A stretch of DNA of 46,063 bases from Methanogenium cariaci JCM 10550 (GCF_001315945.1 NZ_BBBG01000022.1:1-46063), one strand, 5' to 3'; positions 27,879 through 40,267 are shown, numbered from the stretch's first letter. Program-made: numbers and translations. The notes: generated from the sequence alone by a model not told the origin.

Positions 27879-27924
27879 GCAATACGTAGTTATTTCACGT
27901 ATACCAATATGATAATTATCAGCC
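27879..27924. promoter_or_regulatory. Compact divergent promoter, membrane protein / larB
   Basis: Only 46 bases separate the two divergent starts. The stretch is AT-rich (ACCAATATGATAATTATC on the plus strand; AATTATCATATTGGTATACG on the minus). It must hold both promoters, which implies short or absent leaders on both sides. TGATAATTATCA at 27909-27920 is a perfect 12-base palindrome and could be an operator or a symmetrical TATA region. Confidence 0.45.
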
Positions 27925-29222
<1,298 letters not shown>

Positions 29223-29282
29223 TACTGCACGAATGTGTGATGTGAGAAGAAAGAAATGGAATGAATATTGGAGGAGATAAAG

Positions 29283-30596
29283 ATGGGTTTTCTTGATAAA
29301 TTATTAGGGCGTAGCGCAGAACCGGACGAGACTGAACTCGCATTTCCGGATATCCCCCCCGTATGGATATCGGAAAAAGAATGTGCCATACATGAAGAGG
29401 CAGACCGCGCAGTCCGGGAATCACGCCCCCCCGTGTCTGTGCCGCACTTCGGGAGTTGCAGGAGACGGTTGATGCGCTGAAGGGTGCAAAACCCGATGAG
29501 AACGTTGTTCTCCATCCCAAACTGCTCCGTGTTGTTGAACAGGGTGTGCCCCCCCGGTATGCGGCAGCGATGGAGAAGACACTCGCTCTTTCTGTCTCAG
29601 AAGTGCCCGGGGAATATTACGATGACTGTGTCGAACTCATCTCACAGATTGCAAAGAATACCCGCGGGCCGGGTCGCTATATCGCAAATGTGTTCCCCGG
29701 ACAGATGAAGGAGATACGAATCCAGACCGATGTTATTGGACGTGAAATCAACACCATGTCTGGTGTTCTTGCAAAATTACGGGAACAGTTGGGGGGGTGT
29801 TGATGAGGCGACCGAGACGCATGCCCTTCTCCTCGCAAAGAAAAATCAGCTTGTTGAGATCCAGCTTCAGGCCGCTCATCTGGCGGAAAAAAACGACACC
29901 ATGCCCGCAGAGCTTTCTGCCCTGAAACATGATCTCCGGGTATATCTGGAAGGGCCGGAAGCGGCGGAATATGATACACTCATGGCACGTCAGGCAGTCT
30001 ATGAGGGAAAATTCCATGAGGCAGATGCTGACTATAAACAGATACTCTCCCGTTCTGCAAATGTCTTCAGAAAGGCAGTCCATATCTGTGAACAGTCAGG
30101 GGGGGACACCGAGACGATTGAACTGTTAAAGGCAGTCCGAAGCGGACTTGAATCCTCTTCTTCTGTTGAACGAACCCGGGGGGGACTTGCGGTCTATCCC
30201 ACCCTCTTCCCGCGGCTTGCCCGGATGTGTCGTGAGAATGATACTCTTATAAAAAACAAGGATGAAATGGCCCTCTTTTCTGAACAGGATGCCTTTATTG
30301 TTCCTCTGACCGATGCCATTGCACGGACGGAGGAACTGAATGCAGAGAGTGTCCGGGTGGCGGATGAGCTGAACAGTCTCTTGTTTGTCGGAAAAAAAGC
30401 AGAACAGGAAGAAAAAATACATCTGTTGACAGAGAAAATCCCTGCCAATGCAGCACAGATCAACGATATTCAGGACAGCATCGATGAGATCCGTGCATCG
30501 GTCCCTGAGCAGGCAGAACACCTCAGGCTGAACCTTGACCATCTGGCGGGTGAGGGTGTCCATATCTCCCTTATCAAGATACCTGATTTTTCCTGA
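29283..30596 (+). CDS. Coiled-coil protein, unrecognised, frame broken
   Basis: About 435 residues when breaks at the C7 run near 29427 and the G7 run at 29790-29796 are bridged. It begins MGFLDKLLGRSAEPDETE. Long helical segments with heptad-like leucines follow: ALRELQETVDALKGAKP, IGREINTMSGVLAKLREQLG, LAKKNQLVEIQLQAAHLAEK, VADELNSLLFVGKKAEQEEK and DIQDSIDEIRASVPEQAEHL. There is no membrane segment or signal peptide, so it is cytoplasmic and probably oligomeric. The start has an excellent ribosome site (GGAGGAG, 8 bases before the ATG). No family recognised. It lies between nadM and a MATE transporter on the same strand. Confidence 0.65.
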
Positions 30597-30641
30597 CTGT
30601 CCGGATCATTCCGGAGGCATGACCCAACCGGTGGCAGGGAG

Positions 30642-31990
30642 ATGAAATCCGTTGATCTGACGAACGGCCCGATTACCCGTTCTCTTCTCACCATAGCAGC
30701 ACCTCTCGTTGCCGGCAATATCCTTCAGGCCCTGGTGGAGGTTGCCGACCTCTTTTTTGTTGGACGGATCAGTCCGGCGGCAATTGGTGGTGTGGGTCTT
30801 TCCATCTCCGTTATTTTTGTTCTGATGACCCTTATCATCGGGCTTGCCGGGGGGGGACGACTGCGTTTGTCTCTCGCTATTATGGAGAAGGGAATTATCC
30901 GTATGCTGGTCGGGTGCTGATTCAGGCGTTAATCCTTGGACTCATCCTCTCAGCAGCAATCTCTGTTGTGGGAGTGCTCTTTGCAGCAGATCTGCTGGAG
31001 ATCTTCGGGGCGCCGGAGGAGGTGATAATTGAGGGTGCCGCATATCTCAGGTACTCTCTCTGGGGGATTGTGACGCTCGTTGAATTCTGGATCGTCTCAA
31101 CCTTCTTCCAGAGTATTGGTGATACGAAAACACCGCTTCTCATTATTCTGGTCATCAATCTGCTCAACATCATCCTCGATCCGGTTCTCATATTTGGTAT
31201 CGGAGTGGTACCGGCGATGGGGGGGGTTTCGGGTGCCGCGATGGCAACAGTCATCACCCGGGCTGTGGGACTTGGCATCGGAGTCGTGCTGTTGTACCGC
31301 CTGAATGCACAGATGGAGTTTACCCGGCAGGCAGAGCCTGATATCTGCCTGATGCGCCGAATCCTGCGGGTGGCCGTCCCGAATATGGTGCAGTCCGGCG
31401 TGCGGAGTGTGGCGTATCTCGTCATGTACATCATAATCGCGTCATACGGCACCCTTGCCCTCTCCGCCTTTGGTATTGTCAGCCGGATAGAGATGCTTGC
31501 CCTGATGCCGGGATTTGGCATCGCAACCGCAGCGGCGGTGATGGTCGGTCAGAATCTTGGTGCGGGACACCCGGACCGGTCAGAAGAGTCGGTATGGAAG
31601 GCGCTGACATTATACGGCAGTTTTATGGCAGTGATTACGGTTTTGTTCCTGACATTTGGTGCAGGCCTCACTGAATTCTTTGACCCGAGCGGCCTCTCGG
31701 ATGCATATGCGGTCTCGTATTTTTATATCGTGTCACCGTTTTATGTGCTGATTGCTGTTGCGATTGTCCTCTCGTTTGCCCTGAACGGTGCAGGAGATAC
31801 GAAAAAACCGATGTATGCAACGCTCCTCTCCTATGTTCTGGTCCAGGTGCCGCTTGCGCTTATTTTGCCTGACCTTACCGGAACAGGCATTGTGGGAGTG
31901 TGGTATGCAATGGCAACAGGTATTCTTGTTCAGACCGTTGCACTCTATCTGATGTTTCGGTCAGGAAAATGGAAAAATATTACAATTTAG
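30642..31990 (+). CDS. MATE family efflux transporter, frame broken once
   Basis: Cation-coupled multidrug/toxin extrusion protein with twelve membrane helices. The N-terminus (TNGPITRSLLTIAAPLVAGN, ALVEVADLFFVGRISPAAIG) is characteristic, as are VPNMVQSGVRSVAYLVMY and FGIATAAAVMVGQNLGAG in the second half. The frame breaks at a G8 run near 30849-30856, where GLAGGTTAFVSRYYGEGN is expected; the rest is open. A G8 at 31218 in PAMGGVSGAA fits the family with five. About 450 residues, normal length. Start ATG at 30642 with GGGAG upstream. Substrate cannot be told from sequence. Confidence 0.9.
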
Positions 31991-32002
31991 GACTGTTCTG
32001 TG

Positions 32003-32323
32003 TCAGAGGGTGCCAAAACTGATGTCGCCTATATCATCTGCAAGCCCGGCCACTTCCTGCACCCCGAACGCGGTCATCACGGATGTGATGTCGATGTCGA
32101 TTGCTGCCTCGCACATGTAATCGATGATATCAATGGAGAGTTCGCGTTTCTGCTTGGACTTTTTTATCTGGTCCACAAGGAATGCAATCCTCTCAGGCGG
32201 TTCCATTCGGAGTTTTGCCGTACTGACAACACACATGAATATCCGTGTCATGTTCCGGTCAGGACCGGTGACAGTCTCGAAGAAGTTCCTGATCACCTGA
32301 GCCTGATAGATCTCTCCGCCCAT
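32003..32323 (-). CDS. Small acidic protein, unrecognised
   Basis: An intact frame of 106 residues: MGGEIYQAQVIRNFFETVTG at the start, then DRNMTRIFMCVVSTAKLRM, a lysine-rich turn VDQIKKSKQKREL and an acidic helical end (IIDYMCEAAIDIDITSVMTA). Predicted soluble and mostly helical. No family recognised. It follows YchF on the same strand after 57 bases. The minus strand has GATATAAACC at 32347-32356, about 28 bases before the ATG, so it probably has its own promoter and a leaderless mRNA. Confidence 0.65.
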   Translation of the reverse strand: MGGEIYQAQVIRNFFETVTGPDRNMTRIFMCVVSTAKLRMEPPERIAFLVDQIKKSKQKRELSIDIIDYMCEAAIDIDITSVMTAFGVQEVAGLADDIGDISFGTL

Positions 32324-32346
32324 AGTAAACAGGATCTGTTCGCTGA

Positions 32347-32356
32347 TGGTTTATAT
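32347..32356 (-). promoter_or_regulatory. TATA box for the small acidic protein gene
   Basis: The minus strand reads ACAGATATAAACCATC, with TATAAA about 25-28 bases before the ATG at 32323. No ribosome site lies between, in line with a leaderless transcript. Confidence 0.5.
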
Positions 32357-32380
32357 CTGTTGTGAAAAAATGGAATATTT

Positions 32381-33549
32381 CTATTTGGTTGAGACGATCT
32401 TGATGACGTCCCCGGTCTGCAGTTCGTGGGTTTCTTTGATTCTCATCTTTGTCTTCGCGTCAACCGCATACAGGAATTTGTCCCCCCCGATATCGGAGTG
32501 TACCTGGTATGCAAGGTCCTTGGGTGTTGATCCGTGCTTCATGAGGAATGCATCCGGTAGTACTCTGCCTTTCCCGTCACAGTATTTGTTCTCATCCTCT
32601 ACCGGGTAGACAACGATCATATCCAGGAGATCAAAGACGGATCCATTGATTGCCTGCTGAACACCTGTTCCACCGAGTACGTCCATCACATTCTGAATTG
32701 CCATCAGCCTTTCTTCTGGGCATCATTGAGGTTTGACTCAGGTGGGATTTCAAAGATGGGATCCCCTGGCAGATATGTGATGAATTTCCCTTCTGCTGCC
32801 TTCCGCAGTGCCAGTTCACTTGCTGCAGACGCAAATGAGACGCCGGTATCCTTCAACTGGCTGCGCATCTCTTCTGATGTAAGATCTGCCTTGTTTGCAA
32901 CGACTACCATCGGTTTGCTCAGGGGAACGAGGATGGAACAGAATTTGATCAGATCCTCGGTGCTGCAGGTTTTCAGATCGATCTCTGCATTGCGTTCAGC
33001 ATCGCGGATGTTTTCATAGGATATTTTGAGGCCTGCCAGTGCTTCAGCTACGGCTTCAAGGATGTCAAAGTTCCGCTGCTGGGTTGAACGCTGTAACTTT
33101 GCCCAGTTCTTTTCGAGAATTCCGTAAACCCACATCGACATCTCGTATTCAATGAATCCGATATCCTCGTGCGGGTCGTGAGAACCTGCATCAACAGGGT
33201 TTCCTTCACTGTCTGTTCCGCCGCTGCCGTCAATGATGTGAATGATGGCGTCCGCGTCCTTCAGGTGATCCAGAAACTGGTTTCCCAGTCCCTTTCCCTC
33301 GTGCGCATCCGGCACTAGTCCTGCAACATCAATCATTCCAACCGGAATGAACCGGACACCGTTTGTGCAGTGGCCACACTGTATGCCCAATTCCTGGCAC
33401 GCGCATGGGATACGCAGATAGGCAACGCCTGTGTTTGCGTCAATCGTCGTAAACGGATAATTTGCAATCTCGACAGGTGCGAGTGTAGATGCGGTAAAAA
33501 AAGTTGATTTTCCACAGTTTGGTTTTCCTGCAATAGCAATTGTTAGCAT
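32381..33549 (-). CDS. ychF: YchF/Obg-type redox-regulated nucleotide hydrolase, frame broken once
   Basis: TRAFAC-class P-loop protein that binds ribosomes. G1 is [13 protein letters not shown], switch regions [15 protein letters not shown] and [20 protein letters not shown], and G4 is VVANKADLT; the C-terminal TGS domain ([17 protein letters not shown]) is complete. The archaeal cysteine-containing insert [13 protein letters not shown] is present. The frame changes near 32704 (KKG-stop where KKALMAIQN is expected, one base). About 390 residues, normal. GGAGAACA precedes the ATG at 33549. A TATA element shared with the divergent gene lies at about 33634-33642. Confidence 0.9.
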
Positions 33550-33633
33550 TATTGTTCTCCTCTGTTCTTCAAAATGGATTCATATCTCCGGCATTTGTCG
33601 TGCCTTCGTACATGGTATCTGATTAGCGCACCA

Positions 33634-33642
33634 GAGTATAAA
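33634..33642. promoter_or_regulatory. Shared divergent TATA region, ychF / PK-C-like gene
   Basis: AGAGTATAAATGATC reads as a TATA box on the plus strand about 30 bases before the ATG at 33668, giving a leaderless plus-strand mRNA. The complement (CATTTATACTCT) is a TATA box for ychF, with a leader holding its GGAG ribosome site. One AT core may serve both directions. Confidence 0.45.
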
Positions 33643-33667
33643 TGATCAGATGCAAAAAACGTTATCA

Positions 33668-34264
33668 TGAGTTTTTCAGAAAAATCGGTATTTTACTTTG
33701 ACCGGCCGGGAAAAGAAAATTCACACGACGCTGCAAAGATTGCAGTGAAGCGTGCACAGGATCTTGGAATATCTACGATTGTTGTCGCAAGCACCACCGG
33801 GGGAAACGGCGAAGATATTTGGTGAGGCAATGAAAGGCACGGGGATTCATCTCGTTGTGGTGACCCATCTGGTCGGGTTCCGGGAACCGGGCGTGTGGGA
33901 ATTTGACGAGGCATCCCTGCCATATTTCAACGAACAGGGTGCAGACATCATCATGGGGGGGACGCATGTCCTGTCAGGCCTTGAACGCGCACTGTCGGCC
34001 AACCCGAAAATCGGTGGTGGATCACGAACAGATGCAGTGGCTGAGACCCTCCGTCGGACGATTGCAATAGGACTGAAGGTGGCTGTGGAATGCACGCTCA
34101 TCGCTGCAGACCAGGGTAAAGTCCCTGTAGGTGAAGAAGTGATTGCAGTGGGTGGTACGGCACAGGGTGCTGATACGGTCTGTGTAGTGCTCCCCCCCGC
34201 AAATACGGCCCGGTTCTTTGATCTGCAGGTTCGTGAGATTGTAGCCATGCCAAGGAACCGCTGA
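33668..34264 (+). CDS. Pyruvate kinase C-terminal-like domain protein, frame broken once
   Basis: A stand-alone protein of about 198 residues resembling the pyruvate kinase alpha/beta (C-terminal) domain family of archaea. It begins MSFSEKSVFYFDRPGKENSH; the fold-typical TIVVASTTGETAKIFGEAM appears when the G5 at 33799-33803 is read as G4. Later parts are IHLVVVTHLVGFREPGVWEF, MGGTHVLSGLERALS and VPVGEEVIAVGGTAQGADT. No catalytic barrel is present. The role is unknown; related proteins are thought to bind an allosteric small molecule. The gene stops six bases before the membrane protein start, so they may be co-transcribed. Confidence 0.8.
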
Positions 34265-34270
34265 GACACC

Positions 34271-35141
34271 ATGGTACTGAACTCACTCAGGGAAACATTC
34301 AGTTATATCCTACGATATCCCCCCCTGATTTTGCTCTCAGGGATTTGGGCCGGATGTATTGTTTCAGCTGTTGAATACTGTATGTTCAATGGTCTTGATT
34401 TCTATGGAGAGTCCATCGGCTTCTTTGGCGTCATTGCCTTTCCGTTCTTTATCGGGGGGGCATCCTATGAAATGATACGCAGGGATGACCGGTCGCTCAC
34501 CGCTTTTTGTGCGGGGGGGGTCTTTCCCGGTATTTTGCGGTCCTCTTGCCGGGAGCATTTGTGACATTCTTTGGTGCCATTGCAGCACTGATTCTCACCG
34601 TTATCCTTGGAGCAATTGGTGGGGGGGGCCAGGATGATGTCCTGATGGTTGCGGGGGGGGTATTCTGGGTTTTCATCCCGTTATTGTTCTTCTTTTTCTT
34701 CTTTGACACTGCCGCAGTTCTGGAAGAAAAGAAGGTCTTTGCATCACTGATGCGGAGCGTGGTATTTGTCCGCTCCCGCCCCCCCTTTGAGGTCATGGCT
34801 TTTTATTGTGCCTGTTGTATCCTTCTGGTGGTGCTGTTTATAGCCGGTGCTTCATTGGTTCTGTTTTCCTTGCAGGTTCCATGGTCTTTGACCCGTCTCT
34901 GGATGTAAATACCCTTCTGAATATGACTGTGGAAGAACAGCAGGCTCTCATTGGAGAGGAAGGGACGTCCCTTATCATTGTTCTGTATGCAGTGGTGACA
35001 GGTATTTTTACTGCCATTCTTCTGCCTTTCAAAGCGGCCTTTTACCGGCGGCATGTGGCGGCGGTCTCTGATCAGACGGAGGAAGCAAAAAAGGAAGAGG
35101 GAGTCTATGATGAGAAGGGACGCTGGTACAAATATTCCTGA
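34271..35141 (+). CDS. Polytopic membrane protein (DUF4013-like), frame broken
   Basis: About 285 residues with five or six hydrophobic segments: ILLSGIWAGCIVSAVEYCM, IGFFGVIAFPFFIGG, VLLPGAFVTFFGAIAALILT, VFWVFIPLLFFFFFFD, FYCACCILLVVLFIAGASLV, and SLIIVLYAVVTGIFTAILL. The N-terminus LRETFSYILRYPP is a common start in archaeal DUF4013/Yip1-like proteins. Six G/C runs lie within; breaks are at the G8 near 34513 and near 34866. The C-terminal tail is charged (TEEAKKEEGVYDEKGRWYKY). Function unknown. Confidence 0.65.
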
Positions 35142-35585
35142 TTCCCTTTTTTATACCGGATGTGCGGTCGTATTCCTGTAATTTAGGGCCAGATGTTGCT
35201 CATCTGGCATATCCGGGGGGGGATGTCTGCCCAGAAGTCGGCGTCCACACAGAAGCCCGGAGCGGGTCGATCTCAACCAGAGATAACCCATACATCCTTT
35301 CAAAAGATCCGTCAATGGCAACCCCTTGGTAGTCTGCAATTTATCCTCATTTTAGCAAATAACTGACAAAATCGTCGTATTTTGCTAGCAGGAGATGGAT
35401 ACAAAAAATATGGCCATTTTATCCCCTAATTTGCGTTCCCAGCGGGCCAGAGGGGGGGGTCAGAGTGACCAAAACGGGTATGGGGGGGCAACCCCCCCCA
35501 CGAGATTCAGATGATTATTTTTCCACGTCGGTACACCGGAGAAAGAGGAAACCGGCTGTATCAGGTGACTGTTCCGTTTTGATTG
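35142..35585. other. Long intergenic region with hairpins and a possible gene remnant
   Basis: This 444-base gap lies between convergent gene ends. It holds three things. GCCAGAT-GTTGCTC-ATCTGGC (35189-35209) is a 7-base stem-loop shortly after a T6 tract, plausibly a terminator. On the minus strand, 35225-35335 reads in one frame as GVAIDGSFERMYGLSLVEID followed by PLRASVWTPTSGQTS, protein-like but without start or family, so perhaps a fragment. At about 35480-35498 a G7-CAA-C8 hairpin is exceptionally GC-rich. No tRNA or CRISPR pattern is seen. Confidence 0.4.
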
Positions 35586-36803
35586 TCAAAAAGAGATGAG
35601 TAGATAATACACTGCCATCGCAAAGATACCCGAGAGCAGAGTGGCGAGGAAATTTGTCCCGGCGTTCCCGATGAGGTGTTTATTTTCGTATAGTGCACCG
35701 ATGAGACTGTCAATGTTTGTGCCGAAGAATCCGGCAAGTATGGTGACCGCGACAAGTGCCGGGTCTGCAACGTTCAGCCCATATGCGAACACGGCGATGA
35801 TGACGGCTCCCACAATGGCTGCGAGTTCTCCTACCATGGTAACACCGCCGTTGGTTCCCCCGTGGCACCTCTCTGAACGTGGTGATGAGGCGGGGGGGCG
35901 TCTTTCCCACAACGCCAACTTCACTTGCGAGGGTATCTGATGTGGCACAGGCGACGCTTCCCAGAAATAGTGCGATAAACAGGGGGGGATTGCCGGTAAC
36001 TCCGTAGAGAATGGCACCGCAGAGTGAGACCAGACCGTTTGCGAAGACATTGAAGTATCCACGCACCCCCCCTCCGTGGGACTCTGCCACACCCAGTTCT
36101 GTCTTCTTTTCAAACCGGTATTTTGTGGTACCTGCACCGAGAATGAAGAAGGCGAGCATGATCAAAAACCAGCGCACATCGGTGAAGACGATGAGAAGTA
36201 TGCCCATCAGTGCTCCGGAAAAGAGACCGGAAAGATCCGCTGCCTTCAGTTTGTAAGAGGAGAATGCAAACCCGAATCCGATGATTACGGCAGTGATGAG
36301 GATGGTTGTCTCGACATGATAGTCAATGTCGTAGAAGAGGAGCATCGTCATCGCAACACCCAGCGTCTCAATAAAGATACTGTCCTGCCGGTCGCGCAGA
36401 ATAGAATGGAGCATCAGGGCGACGATTACCCCGGTGACCGCCACAAAAGGCACCGTGTATCCGGAATACATCATCACTAGGGATGCACTGATAAAGGCGA
36501 CGACAGTAAACGGGATGTATCCTTTTGTACCTCTTCCTGCGATACGGTAGGCGGCCTCACCCATGATAACAATGGCAAATGTGGTGGTAAACACCACCAG
36601 CGGTATGAGTTCAAGGCCGTAGAGTGCCGCTATCGTTGCGATGGACAGAGAGGTATAACGGGATTTTTTAATGAGAAAGAGCAGTGCACAGATGAGCACA
36701 ACAAAAAGCGAGAGGAGCCAGGGGGGGGAGATATATGCGGAGCAATGATGATGCATATCAGCGCGAGGGCTGATGCTGCCCACATCCCTGTCTCCCATTC
36801 CAT
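35586..36803 (-). CDS. DUF92 family membrane protein, frame broken
   Basis: Polytopic protein of the DUF92/TMEM19 family; a plant member is a phytyl-phosphate kinase, so a role in isoprenoid phosphate metabolism is possible but unproven here. About ten hydrophobic segments are present. Family-like motifs are SVACATSDTLASEVG, KTPPRLITTFREVPRGTNGG and TMVGELAAIVGAVIIA. The frame changes at the five-base run near 35860 (four expected) and near the N-terminus at the G8 run 36721-36728. Upstream of that run the hydrophobic frame AASALALICIIIAPHIS is more natural, giving starts at 36803 or 36785. A TATA-like AAATATAAAT centred near 36811 fits a leaderless start at 36785. Confidence 0.78.
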
Positions 36804-36963
36804 TGCATTTATATTTGTGGTTCATGGTTTATGGGTTTATGCCTGAAGCATTCTGATTTCCTGAAAATACCCGGCATTTTTGGACAGGACAATACAGGAA
36901 GATACTCTCTGCATGCCATATGTGCGATTACTATTAAGAGAAAAAACAACCAATATTCTCAAA

Positions 36964-39587
36964 ATGTCTCCATCAACGGAAATACCGAAGACGTATGATC
37001 CCAATTCTGTGGAAGAGCACTGGCTGCAGGAATGGAAGGATGAGGACAATTATTTTGATCCTGTCTCAACAAAACCACAGTTTATTATCGACACGCCTCC
37101 CCCTATCCGACAGGCAACTTCCATATTGGAAACGGGTTTAACTGGTGTTATATCGATTTTATCGCACGGTATAAGCGGATGCGCGGGTTCAACGTTATGT
37201 TCCCCCAGGGGGGGTGGGACTGTCATGGTCTTCCCACCGAAGTAAAGGTGGAAGAGATCCACGGCATCACCAAAAATGATGTATCCCGTGATGAGTTCCG
37301 GCAGATGTGCGTGATTTAACGATTCAGAATATTGAGAAGATGCGCGCGACGATGCGGCGGTGCGGGTTCTCAACTGACTGGAGCAATGAATACATCACCA
37401 TGATGCCGGAATACTACCGGAAGACACAGATCTCATTTCTCCGGATGCTTAAGGCAGGCGACATATACCAGAGTGAGCACCCCCCCGTCAATTTCTGTAC
37501 CCGCTGTGAAACTGCGATTGCATTTGCAGAAGTGGCCTATGAGGACCGTACCACGCTCCTGAACTTTTTTGAGTTCGATGGTGTTGAGATTGCCACCTCC
37601 CGTCCCGAACTTCTTGCTGCCTGCGTGGCCGTTGCTGTTCACCCGGATGACGAACGGTATACAGAAACAAAGGGGAAGACCCTGACGGTGCCGCTCTTTG
37701 GCCACAATGTGCCGGTGATAACCGATGAGGCAGTGGATCCGGAGTTTGGCAGTGGTGCGGTGATGATCTGTACGTTCGGTGACAAGCAGGATGTCTACTG
37801 GTGGAAACAGCATAATCTTGACCTGAGAAAGGCAATCGACTCCTCTGGAAAGATGACCGCCATTGCAGCCCCCCCTATGATGGTCTGACCTCAAAGGAGT
37901 GCCGTGAGAGAATCCTTGCTGATATGAAGGAACAGGGTATTCTTAACCGGCAGGAAAAACTGGATCAGCGTGTTGGTACCTGCTGGCGCTGCAAGACCCC
38001 CCCGATAGAGATTCTCAGTGAGCGCCAGTGGTTTGTGAAGATTCATAACGAAGGCATCATCAAAGCAGCAAAGGATATCATGTGGACGCCGGATCACATG
38101 TATTCCCGTCTGGAAAACTGGGCATCACAGATGGAATGGGACTGGTGCATATCGCGCCAGCGTGTCTTTGCCACCCCCCCGATTCCGGTGTGGTTCTGTG
38201 ATGGCTGTGGCGAGAAGATTCTCCCGGACGAGGCAGACCTGCCGATTGATCCGACCGCAGAGTCACCGAAGCATCCCTGCCCGGTCTGTGGTGGGACATC
38301 GTTTACCGGAGAAACAGATGTACTCGATACCTGGATGGATTCCTCTATCTCTGTCTTAAATGTAACTGGCTGGGATGGTGGAGATATTCCGGAGCGCTTC
38401 CCCCCCGCACAGATTCGCCCGCAGGGCCATGACATCATCCGGACGTGGGCATTCTATACCATTCTGCGGTCCCTTGCCCTGACCGGATCCAAACCCTGGG
38501 AGGAGATTCTGGTGAACGGATGGTGCTCGGCGAAGACGGCTTTAAGATGAGCAAGAGCCGTAACAATATCATTCCCCCCCGGAGGATATTCTCAAGGATT
38601 ACGGGGGGGCAGATGCATTCCGCCAGTGGAGTGCCATCGGTGCGGCAACGGGATCGGATATTGTCTTTACCTGGAATGATGTGGTGGCCGGGTCCAGGTT
38701 CCAGACCAAACTCTGGAATATCGCACGCTTTGTGTTGATGCAGGCAGGAGATGCAGGTTCTCTTACTGCAGATTCGGTGACGGTTCTGACCGATCGCTGG
38801 CTGATGTGCCGTCTTTCTGCAACTGTTGCAGAGGTGACTGAGGCAATGGAGGCCTATCAGTTTGACCGTGCCATCCGTGCCATCCGCGAGTTTTCCCGTG
38901 ATGTCTTTGCGGACAATTATATTGAACTGGTGAAAGGCAGACTCTATGAAGATGAAGGGTCTGCACGTGACAGTGCCCTCTATACCCTGAGGACTGCACT
39001 TGCCACCATCTGTAGGATGTTTGCACCGATTACGCCGTTCTTCTCAGAGGAGTGTTATTCGTATCTGGGTGCCGGAAGTGTGCATGCCGCAGGATGGCCC
39101 GACCTCTCGTTTGCCGATGCGTATGCAGACCGTAACGGTGCCCTGCTTGCTGAAGTGGTGTCTGAGGTGCGCAGGTTCAAGCATGATAATAAAATAGCAC
39201 TCAACGCTCCCCCTTGGCTCGGTCTTCGTCTACGCAGATCAGGAGATTGATGATGCCGGTGATGCCTCCCGTGCCTGAATGCCGCAGTGACCTGGACCAC
39301 AGAAAAACCGCAGCTTGAGCGTGTGGTCTCCGACGTGAAATTTACAATGGGAGTAATCGGACCTGCACTGAGAAACAAAGCCCGCGGGTTTATGGATGCG
39401 GTGCGGGGCGCTCTCTGAAGAGGATCTCTGTTGCGGTGTGTCCAGTGTGACGGTTGACGGAGAAGAGGTGGCAGTCCCGGAGAATGCCTATGAACCGGTG
39501 TATTCGTTCCGTGTTGCAGGAGAAGAGGTGGATGTGCTGACCCTGAATGACGGGGGGGTCATTGTCACCGTTTCACGAACTGCCTGA
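36964..39587 (+). CDS. valS: Valyl-tRNA synthetase, frame broken many times
   Basis: Class I synthetase for tRNA(Val), archaeal type, about 870 residues. [20 protein letters not shown] begins it; the HIGH region is FHIGN after restoring frame near 37095, and KMSKS is seen in [11 protein letters not shown] near 38545. The editing domain has [20 protein letters not shown] and [16 protein letters not shown]; zinc-type cysteines are in CRWRCKT-like (seen CWRCKT) and CDGCGEK...CPVCGG. Breaks lie near 37095, 37308 (GTGAT for GTGGAT), 37868, 38520, 38573-38602, 39205, 39225-39285 and 39405. In-frame runs at 37208 and 38174 add Gly and Pro to PQGWDCHG and ATPIPVW. The end overlaps convergent tmk by 23 bases. 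Confidence 0.94.
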
Positions 39588-40164
39588 TACTATCAGCAAC
39601 AAATTTTCCTATTTTTTCTTTTTCAAGCATCGCGTCGACAATGACAAATCGTTCCGGGTCACGTTCTGCAAGCATCAGATAGTTCTTCTGGACACGGGAG
39701 AGGATGTCTGCTTTTTCAAAGTGTTCGGTGTTATCACGGTCGTCAGAGAGTCGTGCCATTGCCTCATCTACGGGTATGGTCAGAAGGTAGGTGCGATCAG
39801 GGACAATAGTCCACCCGCGGTGGGCTGCTTCCAGCCAGCCCAGTGCATCCGGCAGGATTGTATCCAGTGTGACAGACTGGTATGCATAGCGTGAATCGCT
39901 GTAGCGATCAGATATGACCACTTTTTCTGCAGAAAGTGCCGGACGAATAACGTCACGAATATGTGCGGCATGGTCGGCCGTGAAGAGCAGTGCTTCTGCA
40001 ATAGGATCAATCTCTTCTGCGATGCCTCTTCTGACCTGTTCGCCGATCCATGTGGATCCCGGCTCACGGGTGATGACCGGATCCATATCGTTTAACATTT
40101 CAGAGAGATTTCTGACCAGTGTTGATTTGCCGGTTCCGTCTATTCCCTCGATTGTAATCAGCAT
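39565..40164 (-). CDS. tmk: Thymidylate kinase
   Basis: Phosphorylates dTMP to dTDP. Intact, 199 residues. The P-loop is ITIEGIDGTGKSTLVRNL, the dTMP-binding Arg lies in PVITREPGSTWIGEQVR, and the DRYSDSRYAYQ motif (DR-Y/H type) binds the nucleotide. The lid region and C-terminal helix follow (RDNTEHFEKADILSRVQKNY). It contains no long G/C run, and unlike most neighbours no frame change, which supports the link between such runs and the breaks elsewhere. It is convergent with valS, sharing 23 bases. Confidence 0.96.
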   Translation of the reverse strand: MLITIEGIDGTGKSTLVRNLSEMLNDMDPVITREPGSTWIGEQVRRGIAEEIDPIAEALLFTADHAAHIRDVIRPALSAEKVVISDRYSDSRYAYQSVTLDTILPDALGWLEAAHRGWTIVPDRTYLLTIPVDEAMARLSDDRDNTEHFEKADILSRVQKNYLMLAERDPERFVIVDAMLEKEKIGKFVADSIRQFVKR

Positions 40165-40267
40165 GGTGTATCCTTCCTGCCGGTATTCTGCACTTTATGA
40201 TATAGCATTGCAGCCCGCGTGCCCCCATCCCCCCCCTTTCGGAAAAAAACTGGGGGGGAAAACAGGG

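Noticed and set aside
35189..35209. tRNA or C/D-box RNA at the hairpin near 35.2 kb
   Set aside because: There is one 7-base stem but no T-loop, anticodon arm or box motifs.
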